The position numbers and the translations under genes are program-made. DNA of 64,000 nucleotides from Candidatus Leptofilum proximum. GTDB taxonomy: Bacteria; Chloroflexota; Anaerolineae; Promineifilales; Promineifilaceae. Location of the stretch: contig JADJXK010000002.1 in the NCBI GenBank assembly GCA_016710325.1, positions 248,001 to 312,000 of the forward strand, written 5' to 3'. Each line of letters opens with the position of its first letter. The first letter of the stretch is position 1. Below the pieces are notes generated by a model. That model was not told where the DNA came from, did no database searches, and saw only the letters and a list, made by a program, of their open reading frames with translations. This document shows positions 17,008 to 24,682 of the stretch, one piece after another.

Positions 17008-19086
17008 ATGCAGTCATTGTCTAGCTTTTTTGAGAACAATCTTACGCTCATCTACTTCTTCTATGGCCTGGCCTTCTTTTGCATGGGGCTGTTGGTCTGG
17101 TTAGAGTCTGGGCGCGCTTCCACCTTCCGGCTGGCCCAGGCAATGGGGCCGCTGGCCGGGTTTGGCCTGGTGCACGGGCTGCACGAATGGTTTGAGATGT
17201 TCCAGCGGTTGGGCGCGGCCGGCGCGGCCAACATCCCCGCGTGGCTGCTGTTGGAAGAGGTGCGCATTGCTCACCTGGCGCTCTCTTTTTCGCTGCTTGT
17301 TGTGTTTGGCATTCGCCTCATTCACCTTTCTCGCGAAAAAGCTTCCCGTTCAGAGAATTCTCTTTCGGAAAAGATGTTTGCTTACATGGCGACTGGCGCT
17401 TTGCTGGGCGTCTGGCTTATCAGCCTGCTGCTAACCTACTGGGTCTATCAGCCCGCAACGGAGGAATTTATTTCAGCTGTAGATGCCCTGACACGCTACA
17501 TTTTAGGAATTCCTGGGGCGGTGCTGGCGGCCTGGGCCATTGTGCTGGAGCAGCGCACCTTTCGCCGCCTGGACATGCCCGATACCGGGCAGGATTTGCA
17601 GCGTGCGGCGCTGGCTTTGTTTATTTACGGCGTTTTTGGCCAGATTTTTCCCAGGGCCAGCTTTTTGTTTCCGGCTAACGTCATCAATGCCACCGTGTTT
17701 GGCGAACTGTTTGCGATTCCCATCCAGCTGTTTCGCGCGGTGATGGCGGCGCTGGTGGCGATTTTTATTGTACGGGCGCTGCGGGCGTTTGAGGTGGAGC
17801 GGCAGCAGAACCTGGCGCGCGCCAATGAGGCCCGCCTGGCAGCACAGGAAGAGGCACTGGCGATTCAGGCCCAAAGTCGGCGTGAGACGGAAAAATTGAA
17901 CCAGGAATTACAAACGGCCGTTCACGAACTCACCCTCCTCTTCGACCTTTCCCGTACGCTGAGTGCTACCCTGGACCGGGACGCCCTGCTGAACCGGGCC
18001 GTCCAACAGATCTGCGAGCGGCTGCCCTACATTCAAACCGCCCTGGTCATTCTGCGGACCCGTCCCGACCAGCCGCTGCGCTGCTTCACCCATGCCGGGT
18101 ACGAGCGGCTGCCCGAGCCGGGTATGCCCCAGTGCCACATCGGGCAGCAGCTGGTGACCTACACATTGCAAACCGGCCGTTCTGCCCTGGTGGCCGACGG
18201 CTTGATTGAGCCGATTTTGCCGGGACAGGGCATTATGCTGCACACGATAACGCCAGGCAGCGACTGTTACGTGGGGATTCCCCTGGGTGAAAGCGAATCA
18301 TTGGCTGGTGGCCTCGTGTTGGGTATCCAGCCGGAGATGACAGTGTTGAACCAACGGGACGTAGCGCTGCTGGAAACAGTCGGCAGCCAGCTGAGCATTG
18401 CCATTGAAAATGCTACGCGTTACGGCGAAGCGCAGGCGCGGGAGACGCTGCGCGGTGAACTGCTGCGCCAGGTAGTCTCGGCGCAGGAGAGCGAGCGGCA
18501 GCGCATTGCCCGCGAGCTGCATGATGGCACCGGCCAGGCTCTCACGGCGCTGGGGCTGGGTTTTGCCGCTGCCAGCGAAAACGTGCTGCACAATCCGGCT
18601 CTGGCCGCGGCCCAGCTCACCGAACTGAAAACGATGAGCACCCAGGCGCTGCAAGAATTACGTGACCTGATTGTGGATTTACGGCCGTCTCTCCTCGATG
18701 ACCTGGGCCTGGTACCGGCGCTGCAAAGCCAGGTGCAGTCGTTTGCCCAACGGACCGGGGTGCAGGCCGACTTTGTGCTGAACGGCCGTCGCCAGCGCGT
18801 CCAGCCAGAGATTGAAACGATTGTGTATCGAATTGCTCAAGAAGCGCTGACCAACGTGACCAAACACGCCCAGGCCAGTCAGGTGACTGTGCGGATCGGC
18901 TTCGAAGAGAATGAGCTGTGCCTGGAAGTCCGCGACAATGGCCGGGGTTTTGATACCGCCAACAGCCACCGCCAGGTGTGGGGGCTGCTGGGGATGCAGG
19001 AACGTGTGGCCCTGGTTGGCGGCGCCTGTGTGGTGCAGTCACAGCCGGGTCAAGGAACGGCCGTACAGGTCACCATTCCCATTTAA
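17008..19086 (+). CDS. Membrane sensor histidine kinase, GAF plus HisKA_3 (NarX/DegS type)
   Basis: A 692-residue sensor. Residues about 10-260 contain some seven hydrophobic segments forming a membrane sensor. A coiled coil (about 265-310) leads to a GAF domain (about 310-475) containing LFDLSRTLSATLDRDALL. The HisKA_3 dimerisation domain has RIARELHDGTGQAL, with His505 as the phospho-acceptor. The HATPase domain has EALTNVTKHA and VRDNGRGFD, ending with GTAVQVTIPI. Its partner is the NarL-type regulator at 19176-19835, separated by an IR1 hairpin. The signal is unknown. The downstream redox operon is a possible target but is on the other strand. Confidence 0.92.
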   Translation: MQSLSSFFENNLTLIYFFYGLAFFCMGLLVWLESGRASTFRLAQAMGPLAGFGLVHGLHEWFEMFQRLGAAGAANIPAWLLLEEVRIAHLALSFSLLVVFGIRLIHLSREKASRSENSLSEKMFAYMATGALLGVWLISLLLTYWVYQPATEEFISAVDALTRYILGIPGAVLAAWAIVLEQRTFRRLDMPDTGQDLQRAALALFIYGVFGQIFPRASFLFPANVINATVFGELFAIPIQLFRAVMAALVAIFIVRALRAFEVERQQNLARANEARLAAQEEALAIQAQSRRETEKLNQELQTAVHELTLLFDLSRTLSATLDRDALLNRAVQQICERLPYIQTALVILRTRPDQPLRCFTHAGYERLPEPGMPQCHIGQQLVTYTLQTGRSALVADGLIEPILPGQGIMLHTITPGSDCYVGIPLGESESLAGGLVLGIQPEMTVLNQRDVALLETVGSQLSIAIENATRYGEAQARETLRGELLRQVVSAQESERQRIARELHDGTGQALTALGLGFAAASENVLHNPALAAAQLTELKTMSTQALQELRDLIVDLRPSLLDDLGLVPALQSQVQSFAQRTGVQADFVLNGRRQRVQPEIETIVYRIAQEALTNVTKHAQASQVTVRIGFEENELCLEVRDNGRGFDTANSHRQVWGLLGMQERVALVGGACVVQSQPGQGTAVQVTIPI

Positions 19087-19092
19087 GACAAA

Positions 19093-19157
19093 TCCACAGA
19101 TTGCACAGATTGCACAGATAAGAAGTATAAATCTGTGTCATCTGTGCAATCTGTGGA
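19093..19157. repeat. IR1 repeat, copy 2, between kinase and regulator genes
   Basis: Perfect 18-base arms (TCCACAGATTGCACAGAT and its complement) fill the gap between the two genes of a two-component pair. Within a polycistronic message it would form a hairpin that could lower or protect the downstream part. Confidence 0.85.
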
Positions 19158-19175
19158 TAAAACTTCGGAGGCAGT

Positions 19176-19835
19176 ATGCCCAAAATTAAACTGGTGTTGG
19201 CCGATGATCATGCTGTGGTGCGGTCCGGGCTGCGTATGCTGCTGCAGGCCCAGCCGGACATGGAAATTGTAGGCGAGGCGGAATCGGGCGCGCAGGCCCT
19301 GGCGCAGGTGCACCGCCTGCATCCTGACATCGTCCTCATGGACATTCAGATGCCGGGCATGAACGGCATTGAAGCCACGCGGCAGATCAAGGAAGTGTGT
19401 GGGGAGACGGCCGTCCTCGCCCTCACCATGCATGAAGACGACCAATACTTTTTCGAGATGCTCCAGGCAGGCGCATCCGGGTACCTGCCCAAGCGGGCCG
19501 CTCCTGACGAACTGGTGCATGCCATTCGCACGGTCAGCCGGGGTGAGGTGTTCCTCTACCCGTCCCTGGCCACCCGCCTGGTGCAGAGCTACCTGGGCGG
19601 CGAAGCGGGCAGCGAGTCCGAGGCCCTGGTAAGCGACCTCACGCCGCGGGAGCAGGAGGTGTTGGTGCACATCGCCGAGGGGTTGACCAACCCGGAAATC
19701 GCCGACAAGCTGGTCATCAGCGTGAAAACGGTTGACCGGCACCGGGAAAACATCATGCGCAAGCTCAACCTGCACAGCCGCATCGACCTGGTGAAGTATG
19801 CCCTGAAGCAGGGGTTGATTGAACTGGAGGAGTAG
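19176..19835 (+). CDS. Response regulator, NarL/LuxR family
   Basis: A 219-residue regulator. The receiver begins KLVLADDHAVVRSGLRMLLQ, with acceptor Asp56 in VLMDIQMPGMNG, Thr in ALTMHEDD and a conserved Lys in LPKRAA. The C-terminal LuxR-type helix-turn-helix has LTPREQEVLVHIAEGLTNPE and VKTVDRHRENIMRKL. GGAGG precedes the ATG. It is paired with the kinase just upstream, which has the matching HisKA_3 type. DNA targets cannot be read from the window. Confidence 0.95.
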   Translation: MPKIKLVLADDHAVVRSGLRMLLQAQPDMEIVGEAESGAQALAQVHRLHPDIVLMDIQMPGMNGIEATRQIKEVCGETAVLALTMHEDDQYFFEMLQAGASGYLPKRAAPDELVHAIRTVSRGEVFLYPSLATRLVQSYLGGEAGSESEALVSDLTPREQEVLVHIAEGLTNPEIADKLVISVKTVDRHRENIMRKLNLHSRIDLVKYALKQGLIELEE

Positions 19836-19849
19836 GGGGAGGGGGAGGA

Positions 19850-19899
19850 AGTGAAACGTGAAACGTGAAAATTTTTCTTCTCACTTTTCACGTTTCACT
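19850..19899. repeat. IR2 repeat, copy 2
   Basis: The arms AGTGAAACGTGAAA and TTTCACGTTTCACT lie between the convergent response regulator and CW-motif genes. It may end transcripts from both sides. Confidence 0.75.
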
Positions 19900-19904
19900 A
19901 AAAA

Positions 19905-20258
19905 TCAGGCCAAAGCAGGTCGGCCTTCATACACCTGGCAGGTGATGCACTTCTCCGGCAGGTCGCCTTCGGCGCGGGTGCGGGCCAGCCAGCAGGGGAG
20001 CTGCTGCTGTTGGAAGCCGGGGCAGTTTTCCCGCTCTTCCGGCGAGCACCCCACGATCGACCAGCAAGATATGGCGTTGGCGGCGGGAACGGCCGTTCCC
20101 CCGGCCACTGCCACCACCTTTTCTTTCTCCGCTTCAGCTTCCCATTTGTCTACCAGCCAGTTCATCGCATAGCCAATGGTGAACATCAGTGCCAGCGGCG
20201 CCAGGCAGCGCAGAGCAAATAGGAGCACCATGGTAAGAGTTGCTTGTGTTGTGTTCAT
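19905..20258 (-). CDS. Membrane-anchored Cys-rich protein with CW motifs
   Basis: 117 residues with a hydrophobic N-terminal segment (about 8-35), then a charged region and a compact Cys motif: ISCWSIVGCSPEERENCPGF, LPCWLARTR and PEKCITCQVY. The six Cys and two CW pairs resemble the two-CW domain seen near redox enzymes, and could bind a metal or Fe-S cluster. It follows the nrfD-like gene by 46 bases on the same strand and is probably the last gene of the cytochrome/Fe-S/NrfD operon. Its role, perhaps assembly or a small electron carrier, is inference. Confidence 0.7.
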   Translation of the reverse strand: MNTTQATLTMVLLFALRCLAPLALMFTIGYAMNWLVDKWEAEAEKEKVVAVAGGTAVPAANAISCWSIVGCSPEERENCPGFQQQQLPCWLARTRAEGDLPEKCITCQVYEGRPALA

Positions 20259-20305
20259 CGTAATGATCCTCTAAGGAGGCGTGAGCATCTTCCGAACTCA
20301 CTGTT

Positions 20306-21559
20306 TCAATCGGTAGGGACTGGGAATGGTTTTGCTAAACTTGGCTCGATGGCTTCTTCTGGCAGCGAGCTGTGGTCGACAATCCCCAGGTAACGCACAC
20401 CCAGGGTAAAGGCCAGCAGCCCGTAGGCAATCACCCCCAGGCCAACCAGCACTTCAACCAGTGCTGGACTATAAGCAGTGTACAGCGGTTCGATCTGTGT
20501 TGGCAAGTAACTGAAGGCCACCATTTGCCCCACAATATTGGTGTCCCACCGGTAGGCCACCAGGCCCCCCACCACCAGCAGCAGCGCCAGCAGGTGCAGC
20601 CGCGGCTGCCGCCGCAGTTTGCCGCTTACCAGAATGACCGCCGGGACTAAAATTCCCAGCAGCAGCTCACCCACCCAGAAGTTAAACGACAGTGCACCGC
20701 TGGTCAGCAGGTGAAGCCCTTCGGTCCGGCCAGGTTCCAGCGTGTACTCCATGCCCAGCGTATCCCAAAAACGCAGGTAGAGGTAGCCCAGCAGCATCCA
20801 GCCAATGGCCTGAGAGACCTTGTTCAGAATATCCTCGCGCACGTTGGCTTTCTCGGAAAAGAGCGCCGCCAGTTTGGAGGCCAGCACGGTGAGCGCCAAG
20901 CCGCCAATGACGGCCGAAACGATAAACAGTACTGCCAGGCTTGGTTTATACCAGATCGGGCGCGCTTTCAACACGCCGTAGGTAGCGCCTAGCGACGATT
21001 GGTGCAGCAGCGAGAAACACAGCCCGGCTATGGCCAGCGCCGGAGCAAACTTATGAACATTGTGCAGCCGGTGAGACAGCTTAGGCCAGCGCGTCTTGAA
21101 CCAGCTGGCCTCGCCAAAGATTGGGGCTACTTCCAGCACCAGCACGGTGAAGTAGAGCATGACACACATCGTCACTTCCCACAGCGGCGAGTGGATGTTC
21201 CAGAAGGCGACGGCGTGCCAGAAGCGGTCTGGCCGGCCGATGTCCATCAGCAGGCAGAGCATAGCCATGCTGTAGCCAAGGAAGCCGATGAAAACGGCCG
21301 TCCGCGCCACCGGCTGCAGCTGTTTCCACCCCAGCAGGTAAACGGCCGCTGAGAGAGAGAAGGCGCCTGCACTTAGGGCAATGGCGGATAGGTCAATACC
21401 GATCCACAGCCCCCACGGCACTAAATCGGTCAGATTGGTGACCACTAACCCATGCCAGAAGATGTAGACGGCGGCCACGACCGCAGCAGCCATCATCAGG
21501 CTTAACAAAGTTATCCAAATGGGGAAAGCAGCGCGATGTAAGTTGATTTTCTGAGTCAT
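20306..21559 (-). CDS. nrfD: NrfD/PsrC-type quinone-interacting membrane subunit
   Basis: A 417-residue integral membrane protein with about nine or ten hydrophobic helices, of the NrfD family. These subunits exchange electrons with quinones and anchor Fe-S partners. The start overlaps the stop of the Fe-S gene (ATGA), which points to tight coupling. Features include an early WGLWIGIDLSAIALSAGAF segment, typical of the first NrfD repeat, and GRPDRFWHAVAFWNIHSPLW between helices. No molybdopterin catalytic subunit is encoded nearby, so the complex probably links the quinone pool to the octahaem cytochrome. The symbol is by family only. Confidence 0.88.
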   Translation of the reverse strand: MTQKINLHRAAFPIWITLLSLMMAAAVVAAVYIFWHGLVVTNLTDLVPWGLWIGIDLSAIALSAGAFSLSAAVYLLGWKQLQPVARTAVFIGFLGYSMAMLCLLMDIGRPDRFWHAVAFWNIHSPLWEVTMCVMLYFTVLVLEVAPIFGEASWFKTRWPKLSHRLHNVHKFAPALAIAGLCFSLLHQSSLGATYGVLKARPIWYKPSLAVLFIVSAVIGGLALTVLASKLAALFSEKANVREDILNKVSQAIGWMLLGYLYLRFWDTLGMEYTLEPGRTEGLHLLTSGALSFNFWVGELLLGILVPAVILVSGKLRRQPRLHLLALLLVVGGLVAYRWDTNIVGQMVAFSYLPTQIEPLYTAYSPALVEVLVGLGVIAYGLLAFTLGVRYLGIVDHSSLPEEAIEPSLAKPFPVPTD

Positions 21560-22356
21560 GAGACACTCTCCTCAGCTTCTGAGGCACTCTCCTCAGCTTC
21601 GGCGCGGCGGGCGGGCAGGTAAAAGACACGTGGCGACGTGCCGAGTTCCTGTCGCAGCTGCACGGATGGATATTTGGCCAGCGCCTGGCTGACCGGTGAA
21701 TTCGGGTCGTTCAGATCACCAAAGATGCGGGCGCCGGTCGGGCAGGCCGCTACACAGGCGGGCGATGCCTGCCGGTCGATGCCGGGCATGAGCCCTTCGG
21801 CTAGGCCACGGTCGATGCGGTGGAAGCAGAAGGTACATTTTTCGGCGACGCCGCGCGGACGGCGTTCCACTTCGGGCTCACCCCATTCGGGTACGGCCGA
21901 ATTTGGCCCGGTGTGTGTTTCCCAGTTAAAGGTGCGTGCGCCATAAGGGCAGGCCAACTGGCAGTAACGGCACCCGATGCACTTTTCGTAGTCCATCATC
22001 ACAATGCCGTCGGCCCGGTGATAAGTGGCGCTTACCGGACAGATGTCTACACACGGCGCGTTTTCGCAGTGCATACAGGGCACTGGCGCGTAGACCGGCT
22101 CGCCGTTGATGGGTTTCAGCTCGATCATCCGGTTCCAGGGTGCGTCTTCGCGGGTGTCGTTGTGGGCCTGGCAGGCCAGGCTGCACTCGCCGCAGCCAAC
22201 GCACTTGGCCTGGTCGATGACCATGGCCCAGCGATAGGGGCTGGTCTCTTTCGCTTCCGGCAGGGGATTGCTTTTGGCGGCAATGGTGATGGTGGTAACG
22301 GCCGTTCCCACCGCTGCCAGTTTTATAAAATCTCGACGTCCAATTTTATTGTTCAT
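21556..22356 (-). CDS. nrfC: Tat-exported ferredoxin-like protein with four [4Fe-4S] sites (NrfC/DsrO type)
   Basis: A 266-residue electron-transfer subunit. It starts MNNKIGRRDFIKLAAVG, a Tat signal with the twin Arg. Start 22356 is chosen over 22368 because a GGAGG-type site lies just upstream. Four Cys groups are visible: CVGCGECSLAC, CMHCENAPCVDICP, CIGCRYCQLACPYG, and CTFC with a distant CVAACPTG. This is the pattern of the HybA/NrfC/DsrO family. It lies between the cytochrome and NrfD genes and overlaps both slightly. Electrons would pass between the quinone site in NrfD and the cytochrome through these clusters. Confidence 0.92.
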   Translation of the reverse strand: MNNKIGRRDFIKLAAVGTAVTTITIAAKSNPLPEAKETSPYRWAMVIDQAKCVGCGECSLACQAHNDTREDAPWNRMIELKPINGEPVYAPVPCMHCENAPCVDICPVSATYHRADGIVMMDYEKCIGCRYCQLACPYGARTFNWETHTGPNSAVPEWGEPEVERRPRGVAEKCTFCFHRIDRGLAEGLMPGIDRQASPACVAACPTGARIFGDLNDPNSPVSQALAKYPSVQLRQELGTSPRVFYLPARRAEAEESASEAEESVS

Positions 22357-23368
22357 CGCTGCCTCCATTTTTCTGGGCGCGCAGTTTGTCTTGCCATTTT
22401 TCTAACCAGGGGGAGCCAACCAGGCCAAAGGCCAGACCAATCAACGACGCCAGGATGGCGAAGTTGTACGGGCTGTTGGCCGAGGGTTCGGGCATTGTCG
22501 ATTTGTCGCCGCTGCCGTCTATGGTCAGGAAACCGGCTTCCATAACGGCCGTATCCTCTTCAAACAAACATGGGCTTTCGGCCGATACTTCCATCTCGCC
22601 AGCGGCCGTACCGATGCTGCCAGTGGTAAGCACGCCGTTGGTCAACGCGGCCAGTTCGGCACTGGTGGTTGCTGGATCGGCTGGTGTGTGCATGTCCTGG
22701 CTGTGGCAGGCGCCGCAGGTGTCTGAGCCCACCGAGAAGGTGTGGCTGATCTGGCTGTGGCCGTTGCCCAGTGGATTGTTCTTCGTCTCCAGGTGGCAGT
22801 CGGTGCAGAGCAGTCCTTCCTCGGCATGGATGGTAAAGGTGAAGAAGTGAGTCTCTTCCTTGTGGCAGGTACGGCAGGTGTCTTGCATGCTGCCTGCTTT
22901 TAACTCGTTGGTGTGCGGGTTATGGCAGCGGGCGCAAGACAGCTCTTCCTGGCCATGTTCGCTGGTCTCCCACTCCTCAAACGTATCGACGTGACACTGC
23001 CCACACAGGCGGGAAGAGATGTCGGTTTGCATGATCTTTTGGGGGTGTTCTGCCGGGTCTGAGGGATGGCAGGTGGCACAGGCAACGCCTTCTTTTTCGT
23101 AGGCGCCGGTGGCCGGATCAAAACCGGTGGTGTGGCAGCTCAGGCACTCGGGCGGATTGCCTTCGGAATCCCAGGCGGCCAGAAATGCCTGCACCACACT
23201 GGCGTGGCCGTGGGCGCTGTTTTCCCACTGGGTGTTCACCTCCTCGTGGCACTCGCCGCAGTCGTCGGAGCCGTAGATGACTGGTTCGGTCTGTGCTTGC
23301 GATACGGTGAAGGTGAGAAACCCCATTAAAAGTGCGAAAGTCACCCCTATGATGATTCTCTTTAACAT
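22346..23368 (-). CDS. Octahaem c-type cytochrome, exported and membrane-anchored
   Basis: A 340-residue cytochrome with eight CxxCH haem sites: CGECH, CLSCH, CATCH, CGQCH, CARCH, CRTCH, CTDCH and CGACH. It has an N-terminal signal peptide (about 1-26, ending SQAQ) and a C-terminal hydrophobic helix (FAILASLIGLAFGLVGSPWL) that would anchor it on the outer face of the membrane. The early segment GSDDCGECHEEVNTQWENSA resembles cytochrome c554-type proteins. First gene of the operon with Fe-S, NrfD and CW-motif proteins. Likely partners are periplasmic acceptors or donors; which one is not clear from sequence. Confidence 0.92.
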   Translation of the reverse strand: MLKRIIIGVTFALLMGFLTFTVSQAQTEPVIYGSDDCGECHEEVNTQWENSAHGHASVVQAFLAAWDSEGNPPECLSCHTTGFDPATGAYEKEGVACATCHPSDPAEHPQKIMQTDISSRLCGQCHVDTFEEWETSEHGQEELSCARCHNPHTNELKAGSMQDTCRTCHKEETHFFTFTIHAEEGLLCTDCHLETKNNPLGNGHSQISHTFSVGSDTCGACHSQDMHTPADPATTSAELAALTNGVLTTGSIGTAAGEMEVSAESPCLFEEDTAVMEAGFLTIDGSGDKSTMPEPSANSPYNFAILASLIGLAFGLVGSPWLEKWQDKLRAQKNGGSDEQ

Positions 23369-23765
23369 GTGGATGCTCCTTCAAAAAGTTTGACCTGTAA
23401 AATGCTGCGTTTTTGTCACTGTTCGGACGGCAGCCGGAAAAAAAAAGGACTGCCTATCTGTAAGGTTAGTTTAGGAAAAGATGAGAGGAGCGTAAATTGG
23501 GCAGGGGACGCATCTTGGGATGGGGTGTTTGCCCCATGTGGGGATGGGGTGTTCCTGGAAGAAATTTTGTTTAAAGCTGGACGATTGCCGCGAATGATGA
23601 AGTAGGGCCAGTAACGTGGGTCGGGAATGGGGTGTTATCCCCACGATAAAATGGCGCTGTTGCCGAATAGACGGCCGTTCCCCCAGCCACTATGCTGTTC
23701 ACAGATGGTATCAGCAGCATTGTCACAAAAGTTGCTGCGATAAAGATGCAGCAAGGAGGTCTGAA
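23369..23765. promoter_or_regulatory. Divergent control region with three GGGATGGGGTGTT repeats
   Basis: The 397-base interval between the cytochrome operon and a small membrane protein gene has no good coding frame. It has three near-identical direct repeats: GGGATGGGGTGTT at 23517-23529 and 23541-23553, and GGGAATGGGGTGTT at 23623-23636. Two of them are also short palindromes (GGGGTGTTTGCCCC, GGGGTGTTATCCCC). They may be regulator binding sites for the cytochrome operon. Confidence 0.55.
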
Positions 23766-23885
23766 ATGGACGTGCTAACAGGGATTGGTATTCTGCTCCT
23801 GCTCTTTGCAGTGAGATTTTTGTTCCCGATGGGGGTTGTTTTGCTCATTGGTCACCTGACCCGGCGTTTGACCTGGCTGAGCTAG
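23766..23885 (+). CDS. Small hydrophobic membrane protein, 39 residues
   Basis: A short gene with an excellent ribosome binding site (AAGGAGG, seven bases before ATG). The product is MDVLTGIGILLLLFAVRFLF followed by a second hydrophobic stretch and a basic end, LTRRLTWLS. It could span the membrane once or as a hairpin. It lies divergent to the cytochrome operon and shares its control region, so it may belong to the same regulon. No family is recognised. Confidence 0.6.
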   Translation: MDVLTGIGILLLLFAVRFLFPMGVVLLIGHLTRRLTWLS

Positions 23886-23932
23886 GGTTTGATGAAATAA
23901 TCAGCGGACCCGCCGCCGACAGGTGTGGATTA

Positions 23933-24115
23933 TCAGGTAAAAGCGCCGCTGTCAGCGATTTGTTGGCAGCGGCGGCACACCAACATGAACAGGCCGTCAA
24001 AGGCCAGGGACCCTTTACCGCAGCTCGGGCAAATATCGCCCGGTTTAGGCTGCGGTTTTTTGCATGCCGGCTTATCCTGTTCGCGCCACCAGAAACGGCC
24101 GTTATCCTCCTTCAT
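23933..24115 (-). CDS. Small zinc-ribbon protein, 60 residues
   Basis: It begins MKEDNGRFWWREQDKPACKK and carries one clear zinc ribbon, CPSCGKG...CRRCQ, with a 15-residue loop. Start 24115 is chosen because GGGGAG lies just before it; the frame is open upstream to 24181. Small zinc ribbons of this kind often bind nucleic acid or protein. The specific role is unknown. Confidence 0.65.
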   Translation of the reverse strand: MKEDNGRFWWREQDKPACKKPQPKPGDICPSCGKGSLAFDGLFMLVCRRCQQIADSGAFT

Positions 24116-24269
24116 TTTGCTCCCCTTTTTTTCTACATCAATCTTCGGCTCCCTGAACCCGGCATGAGCAGTTGTGGTCACAACTGGCAGGTGGGCATTC
24201 AGCTTGGTATAATGCCGCGCTCTATGGTAATGGCTGACTCAGCAATTATGCCATAAGTGCACCAAAACG

Positions 24270-24680
24270 ATGAGCGATTTACCGGATTTGCCCCAGGCGC
24301 CCGACGAGCGGCGCTGTCCTTCCTGCGACACGGTGGTTGCGGCCGATGCCACGGTTTGTTTGATGTGTGGCACCCGGTTGGCCCCCGTCACTCCACCACC
24401 TCCCAAACAAACAAAAGCGCCAACGCCAGCACCCGCTGCTGCACCAGAACCTGCCGCTGAACCGCCTCTGCCTGAACCAGAAGTTGTGGCTGAACCAACG
24501 GCCGTTCCCCACGCTCCCACTCCCGAAATTACGACCTTCAAACGTGTTGCTCCGGCGGCAACGACGGCCGTAACCGACGCGCCCGAGGTGGTGGAATCAG
24601 TGATGCGTGAACGGCAGACGCCGCTGGTGTTGGGGTTAACGGCCGTCTTTTTTGTGATCATTGTGGTGGTGGGGGACTGA
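24270..24680 (+). CDS. Zinc-ribbon membrane protein, N-terminal part of a frame-shifted LysM gene
   Basis: 136 residues: a double-Cys zinc ribbon (CPSCDTVVAADATVCLMCG), a long Pro/Ala-rich stretch with PAAAPEPAAEPP, then a transmembrane segment LVLGLTAVFFVIIVVVG cut off one residue later by a stop. The next frame, one base apart at a GGGGG run (24671-24675), continues naturally as LILQYQGDQVS into the LysM protein. The two are most likely one gene of about 470 codons with a one-base deletion, or a sequencing error in the G run. Confidence 0.75.
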   Translation: MSDLPDLPQAPDERRCPSCDTVVAADATVCLMCGTRLAPVTPPPPKQTKAPTPAPAAAPEPAAEPPLPEPEVVAEPTAVPHAPTPEITTFKRVAPAATTAVTDAPEVVESVMRERQTPLVLGLTAVFFVIIVVVGD

Positions 24681-24682
24681 TC

